A DNA stretch of 64,000 bases from Theocolax elegans (GCA_026168455.1 CM047431.1:46193466-46257465); one strand, 5' to 3'; shown: positions 23,201 through 33,186, counted from the stretch's first letter. Notes: a model not told the origin generated them from the sequence alone. Made by a program: numbers and translations.

Positions 23201-26200
23201 AAACTGCTGTTGCAGGACATTTGTCAACTTGAAAATTGCGTTCCGTAATTTGATGTACCGGTATTAGAAAAATGTGCATTTTTTTATAGGAGAATTGTTA
23301 ATAAACCGAAACAAGAGATTTTAATCTTCGAATAGTACGAAAAATATAGAAATTGAGAAATATATTTGAAAAATCAATAAGTTTTAGTAAATCCGTATAA
23401 GGTACGCGAAGCAGTGACTCAATATAAATAGATCGTTATTTCTACCAGATATTATTTAGATCATCTTTAAAAATACCATACTAAAAAATAGTTTATTAAA
23501 TTCAATTAAGTATTTATTTGAGTAATCCCAAATAAATATTTTGTCAAAACTAATAAATAATTATTATTATAAAAAATTTTAATTGGAAGATATATTGATA
23601 CCATTTCTAGAAACTCAAATATATAATTTAACTTTTAAACAAATATTTACATTGAATTCATTAGATTATTTTCTAGTGCATTAATCAAAATTTAATACTT
23701 ATCATTAAAATTGTTAGGTCTTATGCAGTACGGTAAAATACAATCCCGAAGACCAGTTTTACCACGAGATGATTCGGATCTTTGTCGTCGAGGTTCCCTA
23801 TCGTCGAGCTGTTTTCGAGCAGGTGACGGTCGCTTGAGCGAACAACCAGCACTCACTTCGCTACACGTTGTTTTTCTGCGTCTACACAATCGACTCGCTA
23901 CGCAATTGTCAGCCCTCAATCAACACTGGAGCGATGAGAAAATATTTCAAGAATCACGAAGAATCGTCGGAGCTATAATACAGCATATTACCTATCGCGA
24001 ATTCTTGCCGATTGTCTTAGGTTACAATTGATCAAATATTATTTTGATTTTGTCAACGTCTGATTGTACTATTAATTTTACTAAGTGATTCTGATTTTCA
24101 GGTCCGGATGTGATGAAAATATTCGAAATCGAATTGCTTCGTAAAGGTTATTACGAGGGATACGATCAGTCGGTCGATCCAAACGTAGCTAACGGTTTTG
24201 CAACTGCTGCTTATCGATTCGGTCATTCCCTGGTTCAGCACAGTTTCGTACGGTTCGATAGAAACCATCAACCCATTTTCAATAGTAAAATAGTGATCTA
24301 TTAATAGTTTTTTAAAACGAACTTAAAGAATAATGTGTATTTATACGACGAATATATTTTCATTTCAGACGTGACGATCCACGAAGAATTTTCAAATCCT
24401 GCAAATCTGGAAACTGTTGGCTCGGTAGATCGTATTCTACTTGGTTTAATAAATCAACCAGCGCAGAAGAGGGATGTGTTCATATCGGAAGAATTGACAA
24501 ATCATTTATTCCAAACACCTGGTTTCCCATTCGGTATGGACCTGGCATCTTTGAATATTCAACGAGGTCGAGATCACGGTATTCCACCGTTCGTAGATTG
24601 GAGACCGGCTTGTGCCTTGAGTCCGATAAGAACTTGGAAAGATCTAGAACGTATAATGTCTCCAGATACGGCAAAGAAATTTCGCGATCTGTACGCCGCG
24701 GTAGAGGACATTGATTTGTTCACCGGTGGACTTGCCGAAAAACCAGTAATCGGTGGACTAGTTGGTCCAACTTTCGCTTGCATAATCGCACAACAATTTC
24801 GAAGCTTGCGTAAAGGCGATAGATTTTGGTATGAAAATCCATTTGTCGAAAGTGGCTTTACTCCACCTCAGCTCCAACAAATTAGGAAAGTCACTCTAGC
24901 TCAAATCTTGTGTCGTACAACAGACAACATCGATACCATCCAACCGTTTGTCATGCTAGCTCCTGACACTCTGAGGAATCAACGACTGAGTTGCCAAGAT
25001 CCGATATTGGAACAGATAAATTTGGACGCGTGGATCGAGCAGCCTTTTCAAAAACGTGAATCGACCGATTCGCACGAGAAAACTGAGGAGAAAGACGAAA
25101 TAACAACGAAGACGCGGAATCAAGAGCCTCGCAATCGGCGAGTAAGAATAAACCTAACCAAAGACTTCCACAACCACAAAGACAAAAGCCAGTAAAAACT
25201 AGGATAAATCAGCAAAATCGAATAACGGTAAAACGTCCGCTTGGACCGAATGAGAATCTAACTATCGTCGTGCACAACAATGCTGTTAACGCACCTGTGT
25301 TTGTCAGTGATTCCATATACGGTTCGCACATTCAACTAAATCAGTATCCACATCAACAACGTCCACCAATTTCGAACGATGGATTTGGATCGTATAGACC
25401 AAGACCACCATTTCAACCGAACAATCCGTACTTCCCTCACAGTTTCGACGATCCGAGTAATCCAAACCCACCGAATTACGGTTTCAACTCGAAACCATCG
25501 AACAATTATTTTCCGAATAATGATTTTTTTTCATACAATATCCCTAATTTGCCCGGTATGCGACCAACAACCGATCAGAATGATTTCACTCAATCGCAAC
25601 AATCGTACTTTACCACGAAGAGACCGAGTAATCGACCAACTTTTACACCCCAAACGGATAACACTGGGTTTACGACCAGTCAACAAGAATCTCACTACAC
25701 CACGAGAAAACCGAGACCACCGTTTTTACCAACATCAAGGCCGCTTTACATAGAGAACAGCCAAGAAATAGAAACCAGTTATCCATCAAGACCGGTGGGA
25801 TCTTACAGTTCCAATAACAATAGGTGATTAAATCATAATTTCATCATATTAAAAGCACTAAACATTTTAAATTAAAAAATATATATATTAGATCAATATT
25901 ATTTATTATTTGAGGGTGGTTATGAGATGCCGAGATGCACCTCGGCTGACTAGTACTTGAATAGATCAACCATCCTAGTGTGGTATTCGAGATCAGTTAC
26001 ATATCTTTCCACATTTTGGTTTCGACGTTTTAAGGGGCTATCATACTCAATTAAAAATTCAAATTTCGCGCCACAAAATAGCAACCGAAAAAACAAATTA
26101 TTTACTTATAACAATTAATAAAAACAAATTTACGCAAAACCAGGAGTTAGATGCTTTCCGTTATGTAATTATCTATCATTTTACAGAGTTTCAAGTTATT

Positions 26201-28692
26201 ATAACAATATGTCGCCGAGAAAACCTTGAAAAATATAAGAAAATTGCATTTTTTAAGGTTTTCTTGGCGACATATTGTTGTAATAACTTGAAACTCTGTA
26301 AAATGATATATAATTACATAACGGAAGGCATCTAACTCCTGGTTTTGCGTAAATTTGTTTTTATTAATTGTTACAAGTAAATTAGTTGTTTTTTCGTCTG
26401 CTATTTAGTGGCGCGAAATTTGAATTTTTAATTGAGTATGATACCCCCTTGATATAGTTCACGATGAAATAATTGAAAAAAAATTCCTTTTGATTGTTTT
26501 ATAATTTTGTACCGAAAGTCAAGACATACAAATTAGAATTTCTGGTGCTTTTGGTAAAAAGATAACAAGTATAGTTGAGCGGTACTATATATAATTGTTA
26601 CCGATCGAATAAAATAACTTAATTCTTAAAGGTATTTACCAAAATCTAATACAAACCCAAATATACTATATCTTTACTTGAGTTTTGTATAAAATAATGA
26701 TTTTATCAAATAAATGTAACATTTAACATTTTTCGTTCGGTCGGTATTAATTAGATATGATATTATCCGATTGCGATTCTGATAATGCCCTCTTATTACG
26801 ATTCGTTGTAATTGTTACATGGATTTGAAAAATTTTAACTTGAAGATCATTTTTATGGGTACTTGGATAAACGTATAAAAATATGATAATATAAAAGAAA
26901 TTTAAATAAAAAGAGGATATTCCGTGCGAATAATATGAATTCAATGGTAATTTTCGTAAAAAAAATCATTCTTCGCGTATATAATATATTTTTTAATAAT
27001 ATTTTTCACTTGTATTTTCTAATTACCAGGCCGAGTCACGAGACCAATTACAATTCCGACGATCCGTATTCAAACTTAGAACCCAACAACTCGGATCGCG
27101 ATCAGTACAATCCAGATTATCGTCCCAGACCAACGAAAGTGCCATCGAGGCCAACATCTCAAAATACTCCAAATCGACGTTACATCGATAGTAAACCACA
27201 AAATCAAAACGACAACGGATACCCAACGAGACCAAGCTACGGGTCATCCGATCATTCGTTTAGCACTTTGGAATACGTCGATACAAATTACCAAACGAAA
27301 TATCCAACGAAGAGGCCTCAAGTAGATAATTGGCACAGCACGAGCATTCCACAAAACTCCTACAGCAGACCAACGCAAACGGATTTTTCCAATAAAGAAA
27401 CGAACGTCGATCAGGAGAATTCTGATCGTCCTCAATCACCTTACTTTCTTCACACTCACACGACCATATCTAACATACAAATAGTACCATTTGGTGAACC
27501 TGACAGACACACTATTCAATTGAATTTCGACTCGGAACTGCCAAGGCCTATAGTCAACGTGCAAAACCGTGAATCCGAGGACGATCCCATCGAAAACCGG
27601 GCGACATTTTCCGAATCGTCGAAAACCGAACGAAACTTTTTGGAGCCCAATGAAACTTCCTCCGACGTTGAGTATCGAGAAACGATTGACTGGGACACCA
27701 ACGCCCGTGTTATCAAGGAGGAGGTTAAATTAACGACGACGGCCACAATCGTTATTAACAACGACGAGATTAATTTTTCGTCAACTTCAAAACCTGAGGT
27801 GGAAGAAAACGATAGAACTTTGGGCAGGTAACGAAATATTACTACTATAAATAGTTACCTCTAAAACCTGAGTCAAATAGTTGAAATGGCTTTGAAAAAC
27901 TGCCAAACTCTGCGGTAATACTAATAAGAGAATATAAAATTCTTTTAAAAAGTTTTGAATTTTAAGAATTTGGCAGTTTCTAGCAGATTCAGGCAGTAAA
28001 GACTTTTTCTATATACTAAATATACATACAGAAGAATTTAAAAAAAAACAATTTTGGAAAAATCCTTTACGTTAAGCTCTTATGCAAACTTTAAACAGTA
28101 TATTCAAATATTGTCAATTTTTGAAAAAAAAAACGTGCATAATATTTGGTACTAAATTTATACCTTCTTCACTAAAAATTACCGTCCAAATAATTGCTTA
28201 TTCAATTATTATTACAAAAATATTTTTTTCTCAAAAAAAGTCAATCATTACGCTCTACTTTGTTCAGATTTTTCATTCAATATTTCAAATACAATTTTTT
28301 AGTTGAAAGGTATAGATTCGTATAATCGGGGTCCATCATCACATTCATAATTGATTTTTATTAATCGATCACCTAAGGATAATTTACATCTTCTCACACA
28401 AAAAATTACGTACGCTTTTATTACATATGCACACTTCGAGATGAACCATATTTTTGTTTGATTTCTACTAGGCGATAAAAGTGCAATGCCGTTATAAAAT
28501 TTGTGAAAAATTTCAATTGCTAAAAGTATTGCGTAATATAATTTAGTTATTATTAAAAATATTTAATTTTTTAGGATATCCGATGATGCGAAAATGGCGT
28601 CGTTGAACTCGAACGGAAACGAGGATTTCTATAAAGTCGATGGAAACGAACTCCCAAGGCCAATGAGACTTATAGTTAGACACGGAAGTTGA
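18503..28692 (+). CDS. secreted animal haem peroxidase with long disordered tail (complete gene, 13 coding exons)
   Basis: Model: join(18503-18525, 19347-19786, 19878-20004, 20937-21122, 22372-22550, 22640-22725, 22813-23032, 23718-24020, 24102-24284, 24369-25141, 25213-25823, 27030-27827, 28575-28692), 4047 nt, 1348 residues. All phases agree. Role: haem enzyme using hydrogen peroxide to oxidise substrates, here probably extracellular. Domains: signal peptide about 1-24 (MYLRIPPLLVIAILLIF...), acidic pro-region about 27-195, peroxidase domain about 216-806, low-complexity tail 807-1348. Catalytic residues by comparison with myeloperoxidase: distal His315 in MQWGQFVDHDI, Arg459 and Glu462 in AGDGRLSEQP (Gln replaces the haem-linked Met of myeloperoxidase), proximal His563 in YRFGHSLV, Asn645 in LNIQRGRDHG. 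SFIDASTVYSS matches the calcium-site segment. All key residues are present, so the enzyme should be active. The exact subfamily (chorion, cuticle or peroxinectin-like) was not determined, so no symbol is given. Two introns are non-standard: the GC-AG intron after exon 3 and a 71-bp intron after exon 10. Confidence 0.88.
19347..19786 (+). CDS. peroxidase coding exon 2 (signal peptide end and acidic pro-region)
   Basis: Acceptor ATCCACAG|G and donor ATGG|GTAAGT. Encodes the rest of the hydrophobic segment, then a Glu/Asp/Thr/Ser-rich region (EPIETTEEEARINETD..., EDVEPREEDFLEAADFG) typical of pro-regions in insect peroxidases. Contains N-glycosylation sequons such as NET and NVT. Confidence 0.85.
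19878..20004 (+). CDS. peroxidase coding exon 3
   Basis: Acceptor ATCCACAG|G. Reads GLYLSSNNPARYVAAFNQQ, then an Ala/Lys-rich helix (EEAKQLAKFGYAAIEAAKK). The only GT donor (20009) gives a phase that cannot join exon 4. A GC donor at 20005 (AGCAA|GCAAGT) gives the needed phase and the junction FRS-K-FPDLLRQ. Confidence 0.75.
20161..20226. repeat. (CA)n / (CGCA)n microsatellite in peroxidase intron 3
   Basis: CA repeats interrupted by a run of CGCA tetranucleotides. Such purine-pyrimidine alternation can adopt Z-DNA. Confidence 0.9.
20937..21122 (+). CDS. peroxidase coding exon 4 (start of catalytic domain)
   Basis: Encodes FPDLLRQASIQPN, a Cys-rich stretch (QQCPRKGIPQCPP) and RYRTTDGSCNN...WWGSAMSTMQR, the usual opening of the animal peroxidase fold. 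Donor AAAG|GTATAT. Phase 2 joins exon 5 to restore Arg in QRFLPAVYDDG. Confidence 0.85.
21330..22312 (+). mobile_element. dead non-LTR retrotransposon (LINE) fragment in peroxidase intron 4
   Basis: Broken reverse-transcriptase reading frames lie in order on the + strand: a piece ending in SGVFDKINTTLLKQFIKYID (21470-21530), then WPSALKKAVVVPIYKNGEKS and NNYRPIYLISNITKIMEK (21575-21705), then ISKFIDLAKAFDTVNHDKLL (about 21835-21890), then MGMPQGTILGQLLF (about 21970-22015). This is the Jockey/CR1-type order. Frameshifts and stops separate the blocks, and the YxDD box is missing. The fragment ends in an (AATA)n tail near 22290-22312, a typical LINE 3' end. It is inserted in the sense orientation and cannot be functional. 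Confidence 0.85.
22372..22550 (+). CDS. peroxidase coding exon 5 (distal histidine)
   Basis: Encodes FLPAVYDDGIETIR, GGLLPSARQISDYIHEERDV and MLMQWGQFVDHDIT. His315 in DHD is the distal catalytic histidine. The flanking Asp residues are the haem-ester and calcium positions in the mammalian enzymes. Acceptor CAACAG|A, donor CCG|GTAAAT. Confidence 0.9.
22640..22725 (+). CDS. peroxidase coding exon 6
   Basis: Acceptor TTTTCAG. Encodes ATGQSRAFNGSVPQCCMNG and GQGFQPPEFM. The CC pair is a family hallmark. Ends ATG|GTAAAT in phase 0, followed by an 87-bp intron. Confidence 0.85.
22813..23032 (+). CDS. peroxidase coding exon 7 (HPEC and calcium-site segment)
   Basis: Acceptor TTCCTAAG. Starts HPECLPIAVHPQDSHL, then CLEFVRSGPAPREDC, GAREQLSQVTSFIDAS and TVYSSSARQSDSLR, matching the family order. 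Donor AATG|GTACGG. Confidence 0.9.
23033..23717 (+). other. peroxidase intron 7
   Basis: 685 bp of AT-rich sequence with no recognisable element. It ends TTGTTAG|GTC. Confidence 0.8.
23718..24020 (+). CDS. peroxidase coding exon 8 (Arg/Glu catalytic pair)
   Basis: Encodes CFRAGDGRLSEQPALTSLH with Arg459 and Glu462, RLHNRLATQLSALNQHW, and IVGAIIQHITYREFLPIVLG, all closely matching the mammalian peroxidase pattern. Donor TTAG|GTTACA. Confidence 0.92.
24102..24284 (+). CDS. peroxidase coding exon 9 (proximal histidine)
   Basis: Acceptor GATTTTCAG. Encodes GPDVMKIFEIELLRKGYYEG, YDQSVDPNVANGFATAAYRF and GHSLVQHSF, with His563 as the proximal haem ligand. Donor AATA|GTAAAA. Confidence 0.92.
24369..25141 (+). 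CDS. peroxidase coding exon 10 (end of catalytic domain)
   Basis: Acceptor CATTTCAG. Encodes DLASLNIQRGRDHGIPPFVD (Asn645 hydrogen-bonds the proximal His in the family), DIDLFTGGLAEKP, GPTFACIIAQQFRSLRKGDR and FWYEN, ending at LDAWIEQPF near residue 809, followed by a charged linker. The frame read straight on would stop at 25193-25195. Splicing at CGA|GTAAGA (25142) to CAG at 25212 keeps the tail in frame. Confidence 0.9.
25213..25823 (+). CDS. peroxidase coding exon 11 (low-complexity tail, first half)
   Basis: Encodes QNRITVKRPLGPNENLTIVV and then a Pro/Asn/Tyr/Phe-rich region with repeated motifs such as SYRPRPPFQPNNPYF, FTTKRPSNRPTF and YTTRKPRPPFLPTSRP. Donor AATAG|GTGATT. The frame beyond the donor stops within one codon, supporting the splice. 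Confidence 0.8.
26034..26448. mobile_element. foldback MITE with TTAA flank in peroxidase intron 11
   Basis: The two halves of this 415-bp sequence are near-perfect inverted repeats (GGGGCTATCATACTC at the left end, GAGTATGATACCCCC at the right end) around a short centre near 26240. It is flanked by TTAA (26030-26033) and TTGA (26449-26452), which suggests a piggyBac-type TTAA target site with one later mutation. No coding capacity. It would form a very long hairpin in the pre-mRNA. Confidence 0.85.
27030..27827 (+). CDS. peroxidase coding exon 12 (low-complexity tail, second half)
   Basis: Acceptor TTACCAG|G. Encodes PSHETNYNSDDPYSNLEPNN, RPRPTKVPSRPTSQNTPNRR and TKYPTKRPQVDNWHSTSIPQ, then a more acidic, ordered-looking segment with ISNIQIVPFGEPDRHTIQLN and TTTATIVINNDEINFSST. 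Donor GGCAG|GTAACG. Confidence 0.82.
28015..28350. repeat. dispersed repeat fragment in peroxidase intron 12
   Basis: Shares ordered blocks with copies near 10850, 30790 and 42500: AAGCTCTTATGCAAACTTTAA, GTACTAAATTTATACCTTC, AATTACCGTCCAAATAATTG and GAAAGGTATAGATTCGTATA. Ends are diverged. Confidence 0.5.
28575..28692 (+). CDS. peroxidase coding exon 13 (C-terminus)
   Basis: Acceptor TTTTTTAG|G. Encodes ISDDAKMASLNSNGNEDFYK and ELPRPMRLIVRHGS, then TGA at 28690-28692. The phase matches exon 12 and restores Arg at the junction. Confidence 0.75.
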
Positions 28693-29066
28693 TAGTATTA
28701 ACGTTAAATTATAAATTTTTTATAAATAATGCGAATGTCGTTTTGTACTGTTTTACTTATTTATTTAATTATTATTCTAGCACTGTATCATCTGTAGGTT
28801 TAATAATACATTAAGTTATACGTATATATATGCATTTCACTTATGCAATAATAACAATCATATACTTCCTCGTGGAAATGAAAAAGCATTTACGGAATGT
28901 TCTTTTTTCTTTGACAAAAAGAACTGACCAATCAATCCATAGTTTATGTTTGATAAAATGGTTTCACAATGTTCAATTTCCAGTAGGGTATGTAATAAGA
29001 TATATAGTTTAACGTTGTAAAATAATTTCAAGACTTATACATTGTAAGGGAGTATAACGAAATAAA
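28693..29066 (+). other. 3' UTR of the peroxidase gene with candidate poly(A) signal
   Basis: AT-rich sequence without coding. AATAAA at 29061-29066 is a plausible polyadenylation signal. Confidence 0.4.
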
Positions 29067-29803
29067 TATTTTAATAAATGTATCGTACGACAATTGTTCT
29101 TATCACTGGTTTATGAAGGTCGCAGAGTACTGAAAAGTAGAAAATAAGTTTGATGCAGCTTGTTTAAAAATTAATTAGGTAAACGCGTAAGAAGCCTATA
29201 AATCATCTGTAAGTATTAGAGTCCATAAAAGTATAATAATTTGAAATCAAGAAAGGTTAAGATAAAATGTACGTGTGATTAAAGAAAATATTTGTCATCA
29301 TTTTTCGTTAAATTTTCAGTACTCACTAAACTATTAATAATGTAATATAGACATATATGTATAAATTGATTATCTAAGTTTCATATAATTACATAGTTGA
29401 ATAGTTTTTACAATTATTGAGTATTTTTATCGATAGTTTTTATTACATTTTAGTTTAATTAACATTGTAAATATATCTCATCAGTATAACTCGACATCTA
29501 TTCGGTGACAAAATAACGTCTCCTATCGAGAATAGTCTTTGACAATACTGCTGAGGAACATAAGCTTGTGTTTTATTTGGGAAATACAGTTTTAGCACGC
29601 GGATATAATTTAAAAGAAAAATTAGAGTAGTCGGTGCAAGTTTGACTCTTCCTGAAAAGTTCTAATTCTATTAGTAATATTTCCTTTTTATCAATTAGTG
29701 GTTTATTTCGTTACAGGCAAATAATGTCCAGAAGAAAATTTTCACACGTGTTTTTAATTAAAAGAAATAAATTCCTCTTTATTATAGTTAGGTCACCAAC
29801 GGA

Positions 29804-30190
29804 CAAGGAGAGTCCACATCATTTGGGAAACGGACCCTTACCAAACTCTAGGATATGATATCTGCTATAAAAATATGAAGAAACTCGGAGTTTTAGATTC
29901 CAATGCCATTTTTTATGACATATATATATAAGCAAATAATGAAAATTCTCACTGAAAAAACCATTGAATTTGGTTGCTTATAACTCGAAAACAAGTAAAA
30001 ATATACATTCAGACCAAATTTTTAAAAAAACTGAGATTGAGTAGATATGGTTTGAAAAAAAGAAGCTTAGATATCTTAATTTGGTCAAAAGTTATGGAAG
30101 AAATAAAAATTAAACGAAATTTTGGCCTAAAGAAATCATCAAATTGTAATGCTAAATTTTCGTTCAAATTTCGTCTGATTTTTATTTTTT
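29804..30190. mobile_element. diverged half-copy of the foldback element at 3518-4112
   Basis: Starts CAAGGAGAGT and has GGGAAACGGACCCTTACC, AAAAATATGAAGAAACTCGG and GGTTTGAAAAAAAGAAGCTTA in the same order as the left arm at 3518-3780. The right arm is missing. Confidence 0.6.
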
Positions 30191-30613
30191 TATGTTAATT
30201 ATAATTAAATGAATGAATTAATGTTAATTATGTGATAAAGTTTATAGTTTCTGTAGAATTCGCTAATAAATGATACGAAAAGGGATGAGATAATTTTTTA
30301 TTAATAGGTTTGCTTTATTCGAAAAATCTCTCAGTAATACTCTTTTACTACCTTTGAAAATAATTTACAAATTTTTTCAATGATTTTTATATTAAGTCTT
30401 TGAGTTTTACGGGTAGTTGTATAAGATCTCGATTGTTAATACTCAATCGTTACTGACGAAACGTAATTATTTATTGAAAATTGATTATTTCGATGCATTT
30501 ACTCTGTAAGCTTCATTACATCACTTAAGTGTCGTGAAAAATTTGTTTAACATTTTTCGCGTTTGTCTAATTTGGCCTGATTTTTAGTTCAAAAATAATT
30601 TTTAAAATAATTT

Positions 30614-30700
30614 TCATCGTATGACCTCCGTCGCTGATTAGCACCGGTTTGGGAGCATAAAAAGAGCGACGTTAAAATAATAAAAAAAAAAAAATAAAAA
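30614..30700 (+). mobile_element. 5'-truncated SINE copy
   Basis: Repeats the body of the SINE at 2485-2563 almost exactly (CATCGTATGACCTCCGTCGC... GGGAGCATAA... ACGTTAAAATAAT), followed by an A-rich tail. The tRNA-like head is absent, as expected from incomplete reverse transcription. Confidence 0.8.
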
Positions 30701-30787
30701 TAATTTTTGCTTAATTTTTTTTTGAAAATTTTCAGTTATTGATGACTTTATAGTATTTCCTTTTAAATTTTTATTTTGGTTTATTAT

Positions 30788-31173
30788 TTAAGGGGATGTC
30801 GCACTCGGAAAATAATCATTTTTAATAATTTTTTATAAACAAAAGAATAATTTTTTGAAAAAATCCTGAACGCCATGCCCTTAGGCATGTTTTAAACAAT
30901 ATACTAAAAATTTTTCATATTTTTAAATTTGTAATTTAATACTGATTTTTGCGTTGAAAATTCATGCGTTTTTATATAAATAGTTACCGACCGAACATTG
31001 TTTATTCATTTATTATTAACAAATTAATTTTTTTTTAAATCAAAACGCTATGCCCTGGCTTTTGTTTTAAACTACCTATATAAATTTTTTCATATTTTTA
31101 ATTCAATATTCCTAACATAATTGTTATGTTGAAAGGTGTAGATCCCTGTAACTTGGGTCCGATATCCCATTAA
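30788..31173. mobile_element. TTAA-flanked non-autonomous element (piggyBac-like MITE)
   Basis: TTAA at 30788-30791 and at 31170-31173 flank a 378-bp insert with imperfect terminal inverted repeats (GGGGATGTCGCAC left, TGGGATATCGGAC reading inward from the right). The interior is itself two diverged copies of one segment, each with a GC(C/T)ATGCCCT block followed by TTTTTCATATTTTTAA. No ORF. Confidence 0.65.
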
Positions 31174-32389
31174 CATTGAACGGGAAAAGTTGCAAAAAAT
31201 CTTAGTTTACCGACACCTCTTCCGTATGTATAGGCATCTGTGTATACAAATACTCGAATAAATATTTGAATCACTGAAAATGACTTAAATGAGAACTGCG
31301 CGCAACATCTGTAGAATTCAAGTCGAAAGTACATGAAGGAATGTCAAACTCGATAAAAATATAGCTCACCAACGGTCGGTAAGTTACCGACTAAAAATGA
31401 ACTAATCTCGATAGATGTCCCGTCGAGTCCGTATTTCAAGCTTCGAATCCCAAATTCCTTATCAACAAAAAGTATGTAAGTAAAGAGAACAAAAAAATGG
31501 AGAAAAAGAAATCGCGTAAGACACATCGATCGTCATGTTGAATTGCCAAATGACGAACTCTCCTCGGGGTGAATATATTCGTGAGATAATGGAATATCAA
31601 ATAAAATAGGCTATCGCCTAGTATAGTTAGAAATTATCGTCGAGTCGCATGTGTGTATGTGTAGGTAAATATCTCGTTGCAGGGTCAGGTCATCATCAGA
31701 CATCAGTATATGCGTGTACGATTGTGTTGGAACCGCATTTTAGTTGTAGGGATACGCACAAACACACACTCACCCACACACACGCATGCAGATGTCAATG
31801 TAATGAAAGGCAAACGACCGGAGAGCGGCCTGAACGGCGCAAGCGCATTACGTGAAAGTCCGTCTACAATCTAACGCTCTTTAAACCGTGTCAATTGCTT
31901 TAAATTGCGCGAAATTAAAAGTACGAGGTTGCGCTCTCGGTTATATAGATATATACCTCAACACATATATACCTTGTTACTTATACGAGTGCTCGATCCC
32001 TACGTTTATTTCAAATTTTCCTATTATACGTCCAACTCGAACGTCAATCTTTTTATTTTTATTTTTATTTTTTACTCGCTTACTAAATGCCTGAACGTGA
32101 GTAACGTTACTTACATACATACGTATTCTCCTATTTTTATTATTATTTTTTACGATTTTTTTCTATCCAGTTCTATCTAATCGCGAGGATGTACATTACG
32201 ATAAATTATATATTTTTATATATAGTTGTTTATCTTCGTGCCAGTGCTATGCATTTACCCGTTAGATAGATAGAACAATTGTTTTATTTTTCCTTTCATT
32301 TATTTTTTGTTATTTTAGCTCGCTGAGAGGGGAAATAATGTAAAAGACAAGTTGCAGAGGACGGCGAGGACGATGATTCCCCAATTGAA

Positions 32390-32490
32390 TAGATTAAGAG
32401 CATATCTCGCGACTGGAAGGTGAACCTAAAAGCCCGTTCGGTCTTGGGGGGGTAGAGGTAGGGGGGCGCTTGGCGCGTGTACCACCATCG

Positions 32491-32531
<41 letters not shown>

Positions 32532-32915
32532 GAGGATCGAACGGACGGACGGAGCGTTCGGTACTATAGAGAGGCAGAGCGTCAGTCGCTGGCGGCGCGT
32601 CCCGGACGCAATACCGCGCGTTCCCCTCGGACTCGACACGGACGTTTTTTTTCCCTCCCTCTGGTAGAATTATCAATAACCCCCCGTAAGAAAGAACGGG
32701 AACAACGGGGAACGAGACCGAGAAGAGGAAGTCTTCTGGGCGGTGGTAGTGGTGTCGGTGTGTCGATCGTCGTCGTCGTCGTCGTCGTCCTCCCACTCCC
32801 CCCCCTTCTCCACCTCCTCTCCCCCTGTCCCCTGACCCGGGTCGGTCCGTGTTTCCCTGGTGCCCTGCTCTCCCCCTTCCCCCCCGTGGCCCGTGTCGGC
32901 GGTGACTCGGAGAAG
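32390..32915 (+). promoter_or_regulatory. promoter and 5' leader region of the prominin-like gene
   Basis: GC- and CpG-rich sequence directly upstream of the ATG at 32916, with a long (GA)n tract at 32494-32529 (possible GAGA-factor or CLAMP binding), GT/GTC repeats and C-rich blocks. No TATA box stands out, which suits a broad or GAGA-type insect promoter. Confidence 0.4.
32494..32529. repeat. (GA)n tract
   Basis: About 18 GA units, 390 bp upstream of the prominin-like start codon. Confidence 0.95.
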
Positions 32916-33186
32916 ATGAGGCTGGTAGTGATGTTGGTGGTGGTGTTGCTAAGCGGGATGGTGGCCGTGGGCTCGGGGCTGCTAACCGACCGCGAGATAG
33001 CCAAGAGCCTCGAGCGTAAATTGAACGAGACGATGGGTAACCAGTCGGTGAAGTACACTCCGGTGATTCCCGTTGGTCTACCCTACAACGCCTCGACCAA
33101 GTTCAACCCGAAGGGCATGGGACAGCTGTACAACGTGACCAACATGTTCATCGACTTTGTCCAGCCGAAGCAGGCTTATCCTAAGG
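32916..33186 (+). CDS. prominin-like pentaspan membrane protein, first coding exon (3'-partial)
   Basis: ATG at 32916 is the first in-frame ATG in the exon (context AGAAGATGA). It opens 90 codons plus one base, up to the strong donor AAGG|GTGAGT (GT at 33187). The product begins with a signal peptide (MRLVVMLVVVLLSGMVAVGS), then a short extracellular segment with sequons NET, NQS, NAS and NVT, ending in FNPKGMGQLYNVTNMFIDFV and QPKQAYPKG. The KGMGxLYNxTNxFIxxVQP pattern is what I recall immediately before the first membrane span of insect prominin-like proteins, cholesterol-binding glycoproteins of membrane protrusions (photoreceptor rhabdomeres in insects). The membrane spans themselves must lie in later exons, none of which I found in the window. 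Another secreted or membrane glycoprotein is possible. Confidence 0.6.

Larger units (their letters stand above)
29067..32390. other. intergenic DNA between peroxidase and prominin-like genes
   Basis: No coding supported. It contains a foldback half-copy, a truncated SINE and a TTAA-flanked element (listed separately). The section 31180-32390 shows nothing beyond short TA and CA runs (31760-31790). Confidence 0.6.

Noticed and set aside
27890..27985. Short inverted repeat AAACTGCCAAA / TTTGGCAGTTT in peroxidase intron 12
   Set aside because: Only 11 bp with a long spacer. It could be chance or an edge of the adjacent dispersed repeat.
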